Source of the DNA: Ascidia mentula
Taxonomy: Eukaryota > Chordata > Ascidiacea > Phlebobranchia > Ascidiidae
NCBI GenBank assembly: GCA_947561715.1
Contig: OX387202.1
Coordinates: 19,977,001-20,041,000 of the forward strand
Length of the DNA stretch: 64,000 bases
Direction of reading: 5' to 3'
Translations under genes and position numbers: made by a program
Notes under the pieces: generated by a model
Seen by the model: only the letters and a program-made list of their open reading frames with translations
Database searches by the model: none
What the model was told of the DNA's origin: nothing
In this document: piece by piece, positions 48,129-57,765 of the stretch
Layout of the letters: each line of letters begins with the position of its first letter
How positions within the stretch are numbered: the first letter of the stretch is position 1

Positions 48129-51100
48129 CTGCAGACGGGTAAAACTCATCAGATTGGCAGAAGTATTGAGTTAAACTCATTCACACGCAAGTATGCGGTG
48201 AAAACCCCACAATATTTGCACGACCTGCATTATGACCAGAATATACCGGTGCCAGATGGAACCCTCTCTGATTCGCACGTGATGACGTATATGTTGGGTA
48301 TGCCAATACCTTTGCCCGTAACTCAAGTCATGACTCGCTTTTGCCCCTAGTGGTGTAGATATCTCACCAACCTACACCACTAGGGGCAGAAGCGAGTAAT
48401 GACGTGACTTACGGGCAAAGGTTTTCAGAATTTGACACATATGTGAGATTTATATTTAAATAAAACCAAACTCAACTGTTGGAAGTGTTACTCAGTTGAC
48501 CTTGCAGTTGATCCACTCTGTTCGACAACTCTGTGAATAAAATGTTCGATGTGTGTGTGGGCGTTGGATGTTAAGTGCATGAACTTAACTGTTAGATGTG
48601 CGGTTCTGCTCACTCTGCATTTGATCCACTCTGTTCGACAACTCTGTGAATAAAATGTTAGATGTGTGAGTGGACATTGAATGTTAACTGCATGAACTTA
48701 ACTGTTAGATGTGCGGTTCTGCTCACTCTGCAGTTGATCCACTCTGTTCGACAATTCTGTGAATAAAATGTTAGATGTGTGAGTGGACATTGAATGTTAA
48801 CTGCATGAACTTAACTGTTAGATGTGCGGTTCTGCTCACTCTGCAGTTGATCCACTCTGTTCGACAACTCTGTGAATAAAATGTTAGATGTGTGAGTGGA
48901 CATTGAATGTTAACTGCATGAACTTAACTGTTAGATGTGCGGTTCTGCTCACTCTGCAGTTGATCCACTCTGTTCGACAACTCTGTGAATAAAATGTTAG
49001 ATGTGTGAGTGGACATTGAATGTTAACTGCATGAACTTAACTGTTAGATGTGCGGTTCTGCTCACTCTGCAGTTGATCCACTCTGTTCGACAACTCTGTG
49101 AATAAAATGTTAGATGTGTGAGTGGACATTGAATGTTAAGTGCATGAACTTAACTGTTAGATGTGCGGTTCTGCTCACTCTGCAGTTGATCCACTCTGTT
49201 CGACAACTCTGTGAATAAAATGTTCCATGTGTGAGTGGGCATTGAATGTTAAGTGCATGAACTTAACTGTTAGATGTGCGGTTCTGCTCACTCTGCAGTT
49301 GATCCACTCTGTTCGACAACTCTGTGAATAAAATGTTAGATGTGTGAGTGGACATTGAATGTTAACTGCATGAACTTAACTGTTAGATGTGCGGTTCTGC
49401 TCACTCTGCAGTTGATCCACTCTGTTCGACAACTCTGTGAATAAAATGTTCCATGTGTGAGTGGGCATTGAATGTTAAGTGCATGAACTTAACTGTTAGA
49501 TGTGTGGTTCTGCTCACTCTGCAGTTGATCCACTCTGTTCGACAACTCTGTGAATAAAATGTTAGATGTGTGAGTGGACATTGAATGTTAACTGCATGAA
49601 CTTAACTGTTAGATGTGCGGTTCTGCTCACTCTGCAGTTGATCCACTCTGTTCGACAACTCTGTGAATAAAATGTTAGATGTGTGAGTGGACATTGAATG
49701 TTAACTGCATGAACTTAACTGTTAGATGTGCGGTTCTGCTCACTCTGCAGTTGATTCACTCTGTTCGACAACTCTGTGAATAAAATGTTAGATGTGTGAA
49801 TGGACATTGAATGTTAACTGCATGAACTTAACTGTTAGATGTGCGGTTCTGCTCACTCTGCAGTTGATCCACTCTGTTCGACAACTCTGTGAATAAAATG
49901 TTAGATGTGTGAGTGGACATTGAATGTTAACTGCATGAATTTAACTGTTAGATGTGCTGTTCTGCTCATTCTGCAGTTGATCCACTCTGTTCGACAACTC
50001 TGTGAATAAAATGTTCCATGTGTGAGTGGACATTGAATGTTAAGTACATGAACTTAACTGTTAGATGTGCGGTTCTGCTCACTCTGCAGTTGATCCACTC
50101 TGTTCGACAACTCTGTGAATAAAATGTTAGATGTGTGAGTGGACATTGAATGTTAAGTGCCTGAACTTAACTGTTAGATGTGCGGTTCTGCTCACTCTGC
50201 AGTTGATCCACTCTGTTCGACAACTCTGTGAATAAAATGTTAGATGTGTGAGTGGACATTGAATGTTAACTGCATGAACTTAACTGTTAGATGTGCGGTT
50301 CTGCTCACTCTGCAGTTGATCCACTCTGTTCGACAACTCTGTGAATAAAATGTTAGATGTGTGAGTGGACATTGAATGTTAACTGCATGAACTTAACTGT
50401 TAGATGTGCGGTTCTGCTCACTCTGCAGTTGATCCACTCTGTTCGACAACTCTGTGAATAAAATGTTAGATGTGTGAGTGGACATTGAATGTTAACTGCA
50501 TGAACTTAACTGTTAGATGTGCGGTTCTGCTCACTCTGCAGTTGATCCACTCTGTTCGACAACTCTGTGAATAAAATGTTAGATGTGTGAGTGGACATTG
50601 AATGTTAACTGCATGAACTTAACTGTTAGATGTGCGGTTCTGCTCACTCTGCAGTTGATCCACTCTGTTCGACAACTCTGTGAATAAAATGTTAGATGTG
50701 TGAGTGGACATTGAATGTTAACTGCATGAACTTGACTGTTAGATGTGCGGTTCTGCTCACTCTGCAGTTGATCCACTCTGTTCGACAACTCTGTGAATAA
50801 AATGTTCCATGTGTGAGTGGACATTGAATGTTAAGTACATGAACTTAACTGTTAGATGTGCGGTTCTGCTCACTCTGCAGTTGATCCACTCTGTTCGACA
50901 ACTCTGTGAATAAAATGTTAGATGTGTGAGTGGACATTGAATTTTAAGTGCATGAACTTAACTGTTAGATGTGCGGTTCTGCTCACTCTGCAGTTGATCC
51001 ACTCTGTTCGACAACTCTGTGAATAAAATGTTAGATGTGTGAGTGGACATTGAATGTTAACTGCATGAATTTAACTGTTAGATGTGCTGTTCTGCTCATT

Positions 51101-52845
51101 CTGCAGTTGATCCACTCTGTTCGACAACTCTGTGAATAAAATGTTCCATGTGTGAGTGGACATTGAATGTTAAGTACATGAACTTAACTGTTAGATGTGC
51201 GGTTCTGCTCACTCTGCAGTTGATCCACTCTGTTCGACAACTCTGTGAATAAAATGTTAGATGTGTGAGTGGACATTGAATGTTAACTGCATGAACTTAA
51301 CTGTTAGATGTGCGGTTCTGCTCACTCTGCAGTTGATCCACTCTGTTCGACAACTCTGTGAATAAAATGTTAGATGTGTGAGTGGACATTGAATGTTAAC
51401 TGCATGAACTTAACTGTTAGATGTGCGGTTCTGCTCACTCTGCAGTTGATCCACTCTGTTCGACAACTCTGTGAATAAAATGTTAGATGTGTGAGTGGAC
51501 ATTGAATGTTAACTGCATGAACTTGACTGTTAGATGTGCGGTTCTGCTCACTCTGCAGTTGATCCACTCTGTTCGACAACTCTGTGAATAAAATGTTAGA
51601 TGTGTGAGTGGACATTGAATGTTAACTGCATGAACTTAACTGTTAGATGTGCGGTTCTGCTCACTCTGCATTTGATCCACTCTGTTCGACAACTCTGTGA
51701 ATAAAATGTTAGATGTGTGAGTGGGCGCTGGATGTCTAGTGCATGAACTTAACTGTTAGATGTGTGGTTCTGCTCACTCTGCAGTTGATCCACTCTGTGC
51801 GCCAAAGCTGTCAACAAAACTCACGTTTACGTTGGCATGTATTCGTCAGTCAAAGAGTTTGGGGCTAAATGGTAAAAAAATCCTTTAAGTCGAAAAATCC
51901 TATGAAAAATAAACTTCAGCTTAATCCCTGACAAGTGATGCAAATCTTGACTGTGGTTGCTATATGCAATACTTACTTTGCACAAAACAAATCTCTGCCA
52001 TACATCCAGGTCAATTGTGTCGTACCACGAGGTTTGCATGGGTAAGTCAGATAACTAACAATAAGAACACAATACTTGACATAAACAAACTATTTTCAAA
52101 AAGAATTTGCTTTTTTTGTGGGTGGTACGACATGTTCGTTACGGAGGGGGTTTGAGTTTAGTCACGTGACTGGTGAGTACGCAGGTATTTACACCACTAG
52201 GGGCAGAAGGGAATCATGACGTGAGTTACGGGCAAAGGGGTTAGCATTTGTTATCTTGACACATCTGTGAGATATCAATTTATATGAATATGAAACTCAA
52301 CTGTTGGAAGTGTTACTCAGTTGACCTTGCAGTTGATTCACTCTGTTCGACAACTCTGTGAATAAAATATTCGATGAATTTACTTGAATATGATTTTATG
52401 AGAGTTCACCGTGTAGGGGATTTGTTGTACTGTTGTGTTTGTATCAAATATCTATCTGTACTGCTTGGTTTGTTAAAGCTTCCTATCCAATAATAAATTT
52501 TGTCGAAAAGTGTTTAGAGAAGAATCTTATACCTGTAACAAGTCTCATCAAATCTTCTTTGCCAGCCACAGGTCCTTGGTCTCCCTTTTCACCTCGGTGA
52601 CCTCGAGGTCCACGTGGTCCCATCTTTCCTGGTCTTCCTGTCTCTCCTCTGGCACCTTTCAAGCCGGAATGTTCTATCTCTGATCCTTGTTCTTGTCCAT
52701 CACAAATGGAAACAACTCTGCATACTTGTTGTTGTTGGTGAGTTATGACAAGATGGCCGATCAACAAAACTTCAAACAAAATCAATTTCAACATTTTCAA
52801 ACAAGCTAGACTTTGAAAATCTGTAAATAGTTGCTCAGTCATCAC
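43981..52845 (-). CDS. Secreted collagen/fibrinogen-related protein with a micro-exon stalk
   Basis: Reading the minus strand: exon 52533-52845 (signal peptide, collagen), micro-exon 52326-52355, thirty micro-exons from 51778-51807 down to 48501-48530 at a 113-bp step, then 48016-48128, 47650-47746, 46057-46156, 44432-44560 and 43981-44164 (stop at 43981-43983). Every junction is in phase and GT-AG except two array donors; using all exons gives 621 residues. The layout is 1-104 N-terminus and collagen, about 310 residues of decapeptide stalk, and about 207 residues ending in a complete fibrinogen-related domain. Ficolin-like and FREP proteins of this kind act outside the cell as lectin-type recognition molecules or egg-coat proteins; the role here is unknown. 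A Penelope-like element lies in the intron 46157-47649. I recognise the family, not the specific gene. How many micro-exons are used in real transcripts cannot be told from DNA. Confidence 0.85.
45617..45905 (+). CDS. Unrecognised plus-strand open frame inside a fibrinogen-gene intron
   Basis: After a TTCCAG acceptor-like site an open frame runs about 90 codons (with [20 protein letters not shown], then [20 protein letters not shown]). Base use looks coding for about the first 55 residues. It lies opposite the intron between 44561 and 46056. I know no family for it; it may be a single exon of a nested gene, a captured fragment or chance. Confidence 0.25.
46398..46433 (-). ncRNA. Hammerhead-ribozyme-like core in the left arm of the Penelope-like element
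   Basis: The inverted arm carries the same core on the minus strand: CTGATGA, a stem II with GTCT/AGAC kept, GAAAC and GTCGTA. The loop of stem II differs from the right arm while the pairing parts are kept. Confidence 0.5.
47493..47530 (+). ncRNA. Hammerhead-ribozyme-like core in the right arm of the Penelope-like element
   Basis: CTGATGA at 47493-47499 is followed by a stem II that pairs GTCT with AGAC and GCC with GGC, then GAAAC, then GTCGTA. This gives the A-U and C-G pairs of a two-base-pair stem III with a GTC loop and a cleavage position after GTA. Penelope-like elements are known to carry such minimal type I hammerheads. Stem I is not convincing, so activity is uncertain. Confidence 0.55.
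48308..48422. repeat. Foldback repeat with about 50-bp arms
   Basis: Arms 48308-48358 and 48372-48422 are near-perfect inverted copies (CTACACCACTAGGGGC at the inner end, CGGGCAAAGG at the outer end) around a 13-bp centre. It lies in the intron between the last stalk micro-exon and the fibrinogen exons. The right arm recurs at 52188-52240. Confidence 0.85.
48501..51807 (-). CDS. Tandem array of thirty 30-nt micro-exons
   Basis: Each 113-bp unit holds, on the minus strand, an acceptor (TTTTATTCACAG), a 30-nt exon in phase 1-1, and a donor (GTGAGC), with an 83-bp intron between exons. On the plus strand, exon starts are 48501, 48614, and every 113 bases on to 51778, with no net indel in 30 units. 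The unit encodes LSNRVDQLQ plus a junction codon, Lys in most cases (A from one exon, AG from the next). Variants are LAHRVDQLQ at 51778, Met for Leu at 48614 and 51665, and Asn for Asp at 49744. The last unit (48501) ends in G before GTCAAC and joins the fibrinogen exon. Because each exon is 30 nt and symmetrical, any subset can be skipped without losing frame. Retention of an intron would meet a stop after about 10 residues. Confidence 0.8.
52188..52375. repeat. Duplicate of the array edge (copy of 48372-48540)
   Basis: The stretch with TACACCACTAGGGGCAGAAG, then ACATCTGTGAGAT, CAACTGTTGGAAGTGTTACT and the micro-exon occurs both here and at 48372-48540, in the same orientation. The two ends of the stalk region thus share one ancestral module, with the 30-unit array between them. 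Confidence 0.8.
52326..52355 (-). CDS. Outlying stalk micro-exon
   Basis: A thirty-first 30-nt exon, 548 bp before the array in transcription order, with the same acceptor, phase and length, encoding LSNRVNQLQ. It joins the collagen exon through a Glu codon and the first array unit through an Ala codon. Its donor (G then GTCAAC) and following intron start match those of the last array unit at 48501, so these two are the outer members of the same family. Confidence 0.75.
52533..52845 (-). CDS. First exon of the fibrinogen-related gene: signal peptide and collagen triplets
   Basis: The exon encodes 104 residues and ends in phase 1 at a GTATAAG donor. Residues 20-34 are hydrophobic ([13 protein letters not shown]) and fit a signal peptide; translation may start at Met1 or Met18. 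Cys42 and Cys48 could link subunits. Residues 61-93 are eleven Gly-X-Y triplets ([20 protein letters not shown] and on), too few for a stable collagen alone but like the short collagen parts of ficolins. The last residues (KEDLMRLVT) lead into the stalk. Confidence 0.85.
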
Positions 52846-54086
52846 ATGGAAATTAACAAAGTAAACGCCAACGTTAAATTTGCACCAAAATTACCTAATT
52901 AACAACTACACTGAAAATATGGAAGATTCACTGAGACCTGCTGGCGAAAATCAATACATGTTTATGCTGCGTGGATGAAACAACTATGAAAATAATGCAA
53001 ATGATAAATGTGGAGTTTAAAGGAAAGTCGCGCATAATCCAACCTTAAACTGTTGGCCAATGTTACGTTGCTTAATGTTAAACTTTCAGTGCGGCCAGCA
53101 ATTATGCAAGGAAGTGCTCAGTGCGTGAGTTTGTTGATTGTTAATTGCGCATAACTGCATTATCTCGTCTACTGAGGTCTCAACAACATCAGTAAACGAA
53201 CGCAATGAAAAGAATGCTGTTGTTATGTACATCGTTGCCAAATACACCACAAAACTTTGTTAGGACAAACTGATTTGTCAATTGTTGCGACACAAAAGTC
53301 ACTTTTGCTTGATTTCTTACGTCACGCGTTGTAAAAAGGCACCTGCCACGTAATGCCTTAAGGATCGCAATGCGTCGACCTAGACACGCGGCGATCACGC
53401 ATTCATCACGTGGACCGCTTGGTCTCGACGAAAACTAATATCCAACCGCATTTAAAAAACGTACTTCTACGTCAATTAACATTGTGCGCTAAGGATTTTT
53501 TGATGCACATATAAGTCAGCCGCACAGAAAGTGTTAAGAATATTTGTTTATGATTAAAGTTGTTTTCTGATAACAAAGGAAACACATATCCTTGTAAACG
53601 AGTTTTGCAGGCGAGTTATCCATCGCAAATTACATCTGGCATCTCTACTTGGTTTTAACTTCACCTTCAACTCTATCAGTTATAACTTGTCCAAGCACAA
53701 GTGACATTAAACCACGGTCAGCTGCAATACAAGCTTGATCTGAACTGGATAACGTTGCGTTTCCAACTACACAGACCCGAGCAAACTCCAAGCAGTAATC
53801 ACGACGCAACGGTAACTTGCTAAAACCTCCTTCAATGTGCCGGAAACCTTTGAATTTCCGAGGACCCAATCAGACCTGGCGTAACGAATGACGTCACTGC
53901 GTATCAAAATACATCTAGGCAATGGAAGTCGGTTTTAAATAACTTAAAGTGCGTGCGCTCGATTGCAAGAGTTTGTAAACTTCTACATTGATTCTGGCTT
54001 CGAATTATGGCTACCTTTAATTGGTTTGTTCGGGAACAAGACGTAGTTGATCTTAATGCAATTTAATGAATATTTAAATTAGCTGA
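52846..54086. other. Upstream flank of the fibrinogen-related gene
   Basis: Expected to hold its promoter; no TATA box could be placed with confidence. Contains the unrecognised open frame 53645-53869. Confidence 0.5.
53645..53869 (-). CDS. Unrecognised minus-strand open frame
   Basis: Open frame of up to 74 codons, including LPLRRDYCLEFARVCVVGNA and ending VEGEVKTK before a stop. It may be the last exon of a gene whose other exons are gone or not visible. No family recognised, and no partner exon was found in 53870-54086. Confidence 0.2.
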   Translation of the reverse strand: MGPRKFKGFRHIEGGFSKLPLRRDYCLEFARVCVVGNATLSSSDQACIAADRGLMSLVLGQVITDRVEGEVKTK

Positions 54087-54493
54087 TTTTCATTGCTTCG
54101 TTCCGTTTAACCCCCCCCAAAAAAACCCAAAAACAAAAATATAAAAATGCTAATGGATCAAAAACAAAATCTTTAAATCTCGTATAAATGAGTGCAAGCA
54201 ATGAGCCACTCAGCATTTGCAGCCTGTATAAATGAGTGCAAGCAATAAACCACTCAGCATTTGCAGCCTGTATAAATGTGTGCAAACAATGAACCACTCA
54301 GCATTTGCAGCCTGTATAAATGAGTGCAAACAATGAACCACACAGCATTTGCAGCCTGTATAAATATCTTGCGAATATAAAACATGGATTCTTTTTCCAG
54401 TGCTGACATCGGCAAATATTATCCAATCAACAAGTTGATGGCCGCTTACGAGATCACAAACGAAAACGAAGATTTCTGCTTCAAACGAACCGA
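54087..54493 (+). pseudogene. Myosin X fragment D: part of one FERM exon and its intron
   Basis: Bases 54087-54160 match the intron start near 12735-12800 of copy A. After a 44-bp minisatellite, 54363-54493 match the end of that intron, its acceptor and the first 93 bases of the FERM exon (copy A 12846 on; exon part 54401-54493). The match stops in the middle of the exon, where retroelement sequence begins. It is more diverged than copies A, B and C are from each other (for example Tyr to Cys in the exon), so it is an older or faster-changing remnant. Confidence 0.85.
54181..54365. repeat. 44-bp minisatellite inside fragment D
   Basis: Four units of 44 bp (starts 54181, 54225, 54269, 54313) and a short partial one, each beginning GTATAAATG and ending CATTTGCAGCC. 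The array lies within the intron part of the myosin X fragment and is absent from copies A, B and C. Confidence 0.9.
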
Positions 54494-54495
54494 GA

Positions 54496-57330
54496 ACGTC
54501 AACGCGAAATTCAAGAACGTCGACACCAAGAACAAATGATAGCAATTCTGGGGAAGCCTCGCTCGAGTGAAGGATCGAGAGAAGGAATGGCATCAACGGT
54601 AACTCACGCCAAATTTTTCGCCTTTTGATTCGACATCAGAGCTGTGGGTTGACTACTGGTCTCACGTGGTACCCGACGATCGACTGGCAAAAGTATTTTT
54701 GACGAATCAATCTTCAGCTGTGTACGAGATGCTTTTCAATTTGGCTGCACAGGAATCGCCACCAAGAGATATCAACGAGCTCACGTTAGAAGAAATCGTC
54801 CAACATATGAAGTTTCAGTTCGACCCCAAACGTTTCATAGTCCGTGAAACAAGTTTTGGACCGACATGAAGCGCAAGCCGGGTGAAACCATTCAAGAGCT
54901 CGCTGTTCGCATTCGACAAAGCGCAGCAACTTGCGACTTTGTATCCATCACAGATTGATTGGATGAAGCTTTGCGCACTCGTTTCATCTGTTCAATTGAA
55001 AACGAAGCGGTTTTGAAAGCTCTGTTCAGGACAAAGGATGACGAATTGAGTTTTGCTCGTGCAATTGACATTGCGGTCGAAACCGAAGATGCTGCCAAAA
55101 TGGCTAAAGAAACTGTTAACGGGACGCAGCCATCGACTTCGTTGTTCAAGGTACGTGCTACAGCTAAACCGTGGGTGAAACGTAAAGTGGATTCGAGGTC
55201 GGTGCAATTACCTGAAGGGAGGAAATGTTATCGATGTGGCAAGACTTCGCATCAGGCTTCCGAATGTCGTTTCAAGAATGCAACCTGTCATTTTTGTCAC
55301 CTAACAAGACACATGGAATCCGTTTGCCGCAAAAAGATTCGACAGCGCACGTCCCATGGCATTAAAAGAATTGAGAAACTGACTTGTGTTTCCAATATTG
55401 CAGCAGCCACGCTCAAGTTGGAAGTTCCAATTTCCATGAACGATCGTTCGCTGATCATAGAACTTGATACTGCTACAGGCGGAAATTTTCTGTCAAAAGA
55501 AACATGGAAGAAGATTGGTTCTCCAAAGCTGCACAAAGCAACGTCCCAGTATCAGTCTGCAAGCAGGCACAACTTGCCGGTGATGGGCACATTTACGTCT
55601 GCTACCAGTTGTGCAGATTCCGGAAAGGTAGCTTACCTTCATTTCAACGTCTGCGACATTCAACGTCTGAATTTGGTGGGGCGGAACGGAATACAGAAAA
55701 TAGTATTTCGTTAGACAAAGTTCTGTACGGCAAGTCAAGCTTACAAGCTCGAGAGGTACTACAAGCCGTAACCGCCCAAGAACCGCAAGATATATCACTA
55801 TATGAAGAGTGTGTCAAGTTGTGCTGTGAATTTGCAGAACTGTTAAAGCCCAATCTAGGCTGTCTTCAAGATTATGAACTGGAGGTACAACTCAAGGACG
55901 ACGCAAAACCAGTTTTCTGCAAACCGCGTTCAGTTCCGTTCGCTATGCAGAGTGATTTGTCCCAGGTTTTGGATTCCGGGACAAGCAAAGGAATTTGGAC
56001 TCCAGTGAAGTTCAACGACTGGGGTACGCCAATAGTTCCGGTCCGGAAATCAATCATTCTTCGCAAAAGCCTGCTTTAAGAATTTGTGGTGATTATTCAG
56101 TGACTGTCAATTCACAATTGGAGGTTCATCGTCACCCATTGCCATTACCAGAAGATTTAATGCGAAAGTTAGGTGGTGGTTATGGCTTCACGAAGATCGA
56201 TTAGGCGGATGCGTACAATCAAATCAAGTTGGGACCAAAAAGTCGGAAGAAGCTTGCTCTGAGCACACATCGCGGAGTTTTATTGCAGAACGTATTGCCT
56301 TTTGGTATCAGTTCTGCGCCAGCTTTTTTTCAAGAAATTATGGATGATATCACAAAAGACCTACCGGGTGTTGCAGTATATCTAGATGATATATTGGTCA
56401 GTGGTTGGTCTGCCAAGGACCAACTTCACAATCTCAAACGTTTATTGTAACGGCTCCAACATAAAGGCTTACGTTGCAGGAAGGAAAAATGCAAATTTGC
56501 TCAACAGCAGGTTGAGTACCTTGGCCATGTTCTCTCCAACAAGGGCATCACGAAGGGTTCCAAAGTCGACGCTGTACAAAGGATGCCTGCTCCGCACGAT
56601 CTACCAACGCTGCGGTGTTTCCTTGGATCTGTACAATTTTATGCAAAATTTTTGCCCGCAGAATTTTCAACTGTAGCAGAACCACTCTATCGTCTCACAA
56701 AGAAAGGCATTCCTTGGAAATGGTGTCAAAAAGAAGAACGTTCTTTCAATCAGCTGGAGGAATTGCTATCCAGAGACCAGGTGTTGGTTCATTTCAATCC
56801 ATTCATTCCTGTTGATATTGCTTGTGACGCATCAAGCGTTGGAATTGGTGCTACGTAGTTTCACCGTTTTCCCGACGGCAGTGAGCGGCCAATTGCCAAT
56901 GTATCGAAAACTTTGACACAAAGCCAGAGGAATTGCAGTCAAATTCAAAAAGAGGCTTTGTCAATCGTTTACGCTCTAAAGAAGTTCTTTCAATATTTGT
57001 TTGGAAGAAGATTCATCCTGATAACGAATCATAAACCACTGATGTCTTTATTTGGTCAACAAAAGCCTACACCAGCTTTGGCAGCCAACAGGTTGGCTCG
57101 ATGGGCACTTTTCTTGAACCAATTTCAATACACCATCGAGTATAGAAAAACCAACGAACACAATAATGCTGATGTTTTAAGCCGACTTCCACAAGGCGAT
57201 GATGTCACTTTCGACGGAGAGGAAAGTGCCGATGACGTAGACATCGTTTGTGCAATCGAAACAGAAGGAATGCAAGTGCAAATGCACTCCTCAGCACTTC
57301 GAAAAGAATCTTTTGACGAAGCAGGGTATG
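54496..57330 (+). mobile_element. Ty3/Gypsy-type LTR retroelement fossil
   Basis: In order: gag-like region, two CCHC zinc knuckles near 55225-55330, an aspartic-protease-like stretch near 55460, reverse transcriptase (YLDDILVSG near 56375, with LPFGISSAPAFFQ before it) and RNase H (near 56810-57180). No integrase and no LTRs were recognised at either flank. The element is broken by several disruptions and spread over several frames. It abuts Myosin X fragment D on the left. Family assignment follows the order protease, reverse transcriptase, RNase H and the zinc knuckles. Confidence 0.8.
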
Positions 57331-57765
57331 AAGCCGTAATACATCAGTTTGGACAATATTGCTGTCCAAAACGCAATGTCACTTTTGAGAGGTACAAGTT
57401 TTTTTCTCGACATCAGCATCAAGGTGAGCCCATCGACCAATATATAATGGAATTAAATAACCTTTCTGCAAGTTGCAAGATTCGTTGATAAGAGATCGAA
57501 TTGTGTGTGGACTTTGTGATATTCCATAAAAAAGAAAATCTCACTTTGACTAAAGCTGTACAAATTTGTGTCACAAATCAAACGGTGGCAACGAAAAGTT
57601 TGCACTTGCAACCACGTGTCGAGGCTGGGCATGTTGTTGTGCGCCGGAATGCCCGTCAATTGGAGCGGCGTTACCTCAATCAAGTCGAGAGGCAAGTTCC
57701 AGAGCCTCGTGTTCATACTGTGCTCTACGTCACGTGGCAAGGCAGTGTCCAGCTGGAGGGATTTA
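57331..57765 (+). mobile_element. Second gag-like LTR-element fragment
   Basis: After the RNase H end of the first element the sequence returns to a gag-type pattern (NVTFERYKFFSRHQHQGEPI), then LTLTKAVQICVTNQ and a Cys/His-rich end. This is the pattern of a different gag family from that at 54660, so two elements seem to be joined. It is broken, and ends where copy C of myosin X begins. Confidence 0.6.

Noticed and set aside
50579-51615. Two 81-codon minus-strand open frames in the array (50579-50824 and 51370-51615)
   Set aside because: They read through introns of the micro-exon array and exist only where one base change removes the usual stop in the intron; the spliced reading explains the array better.
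48501-51807. Reading the 113-bp array as a CRISPR-like or plain satellite array
   Set aside because: Units are nearly identical through their full length with no unique spacers, and the coding and splice structure is coherent.
51963-52039. Possible exon between the collagen exon and the array (frame with [17 protein letters not shown])
   Set aside because: A good GTAAGT donor follows, but no acceptor precedes it and phase would not fit the 1-1 chain.
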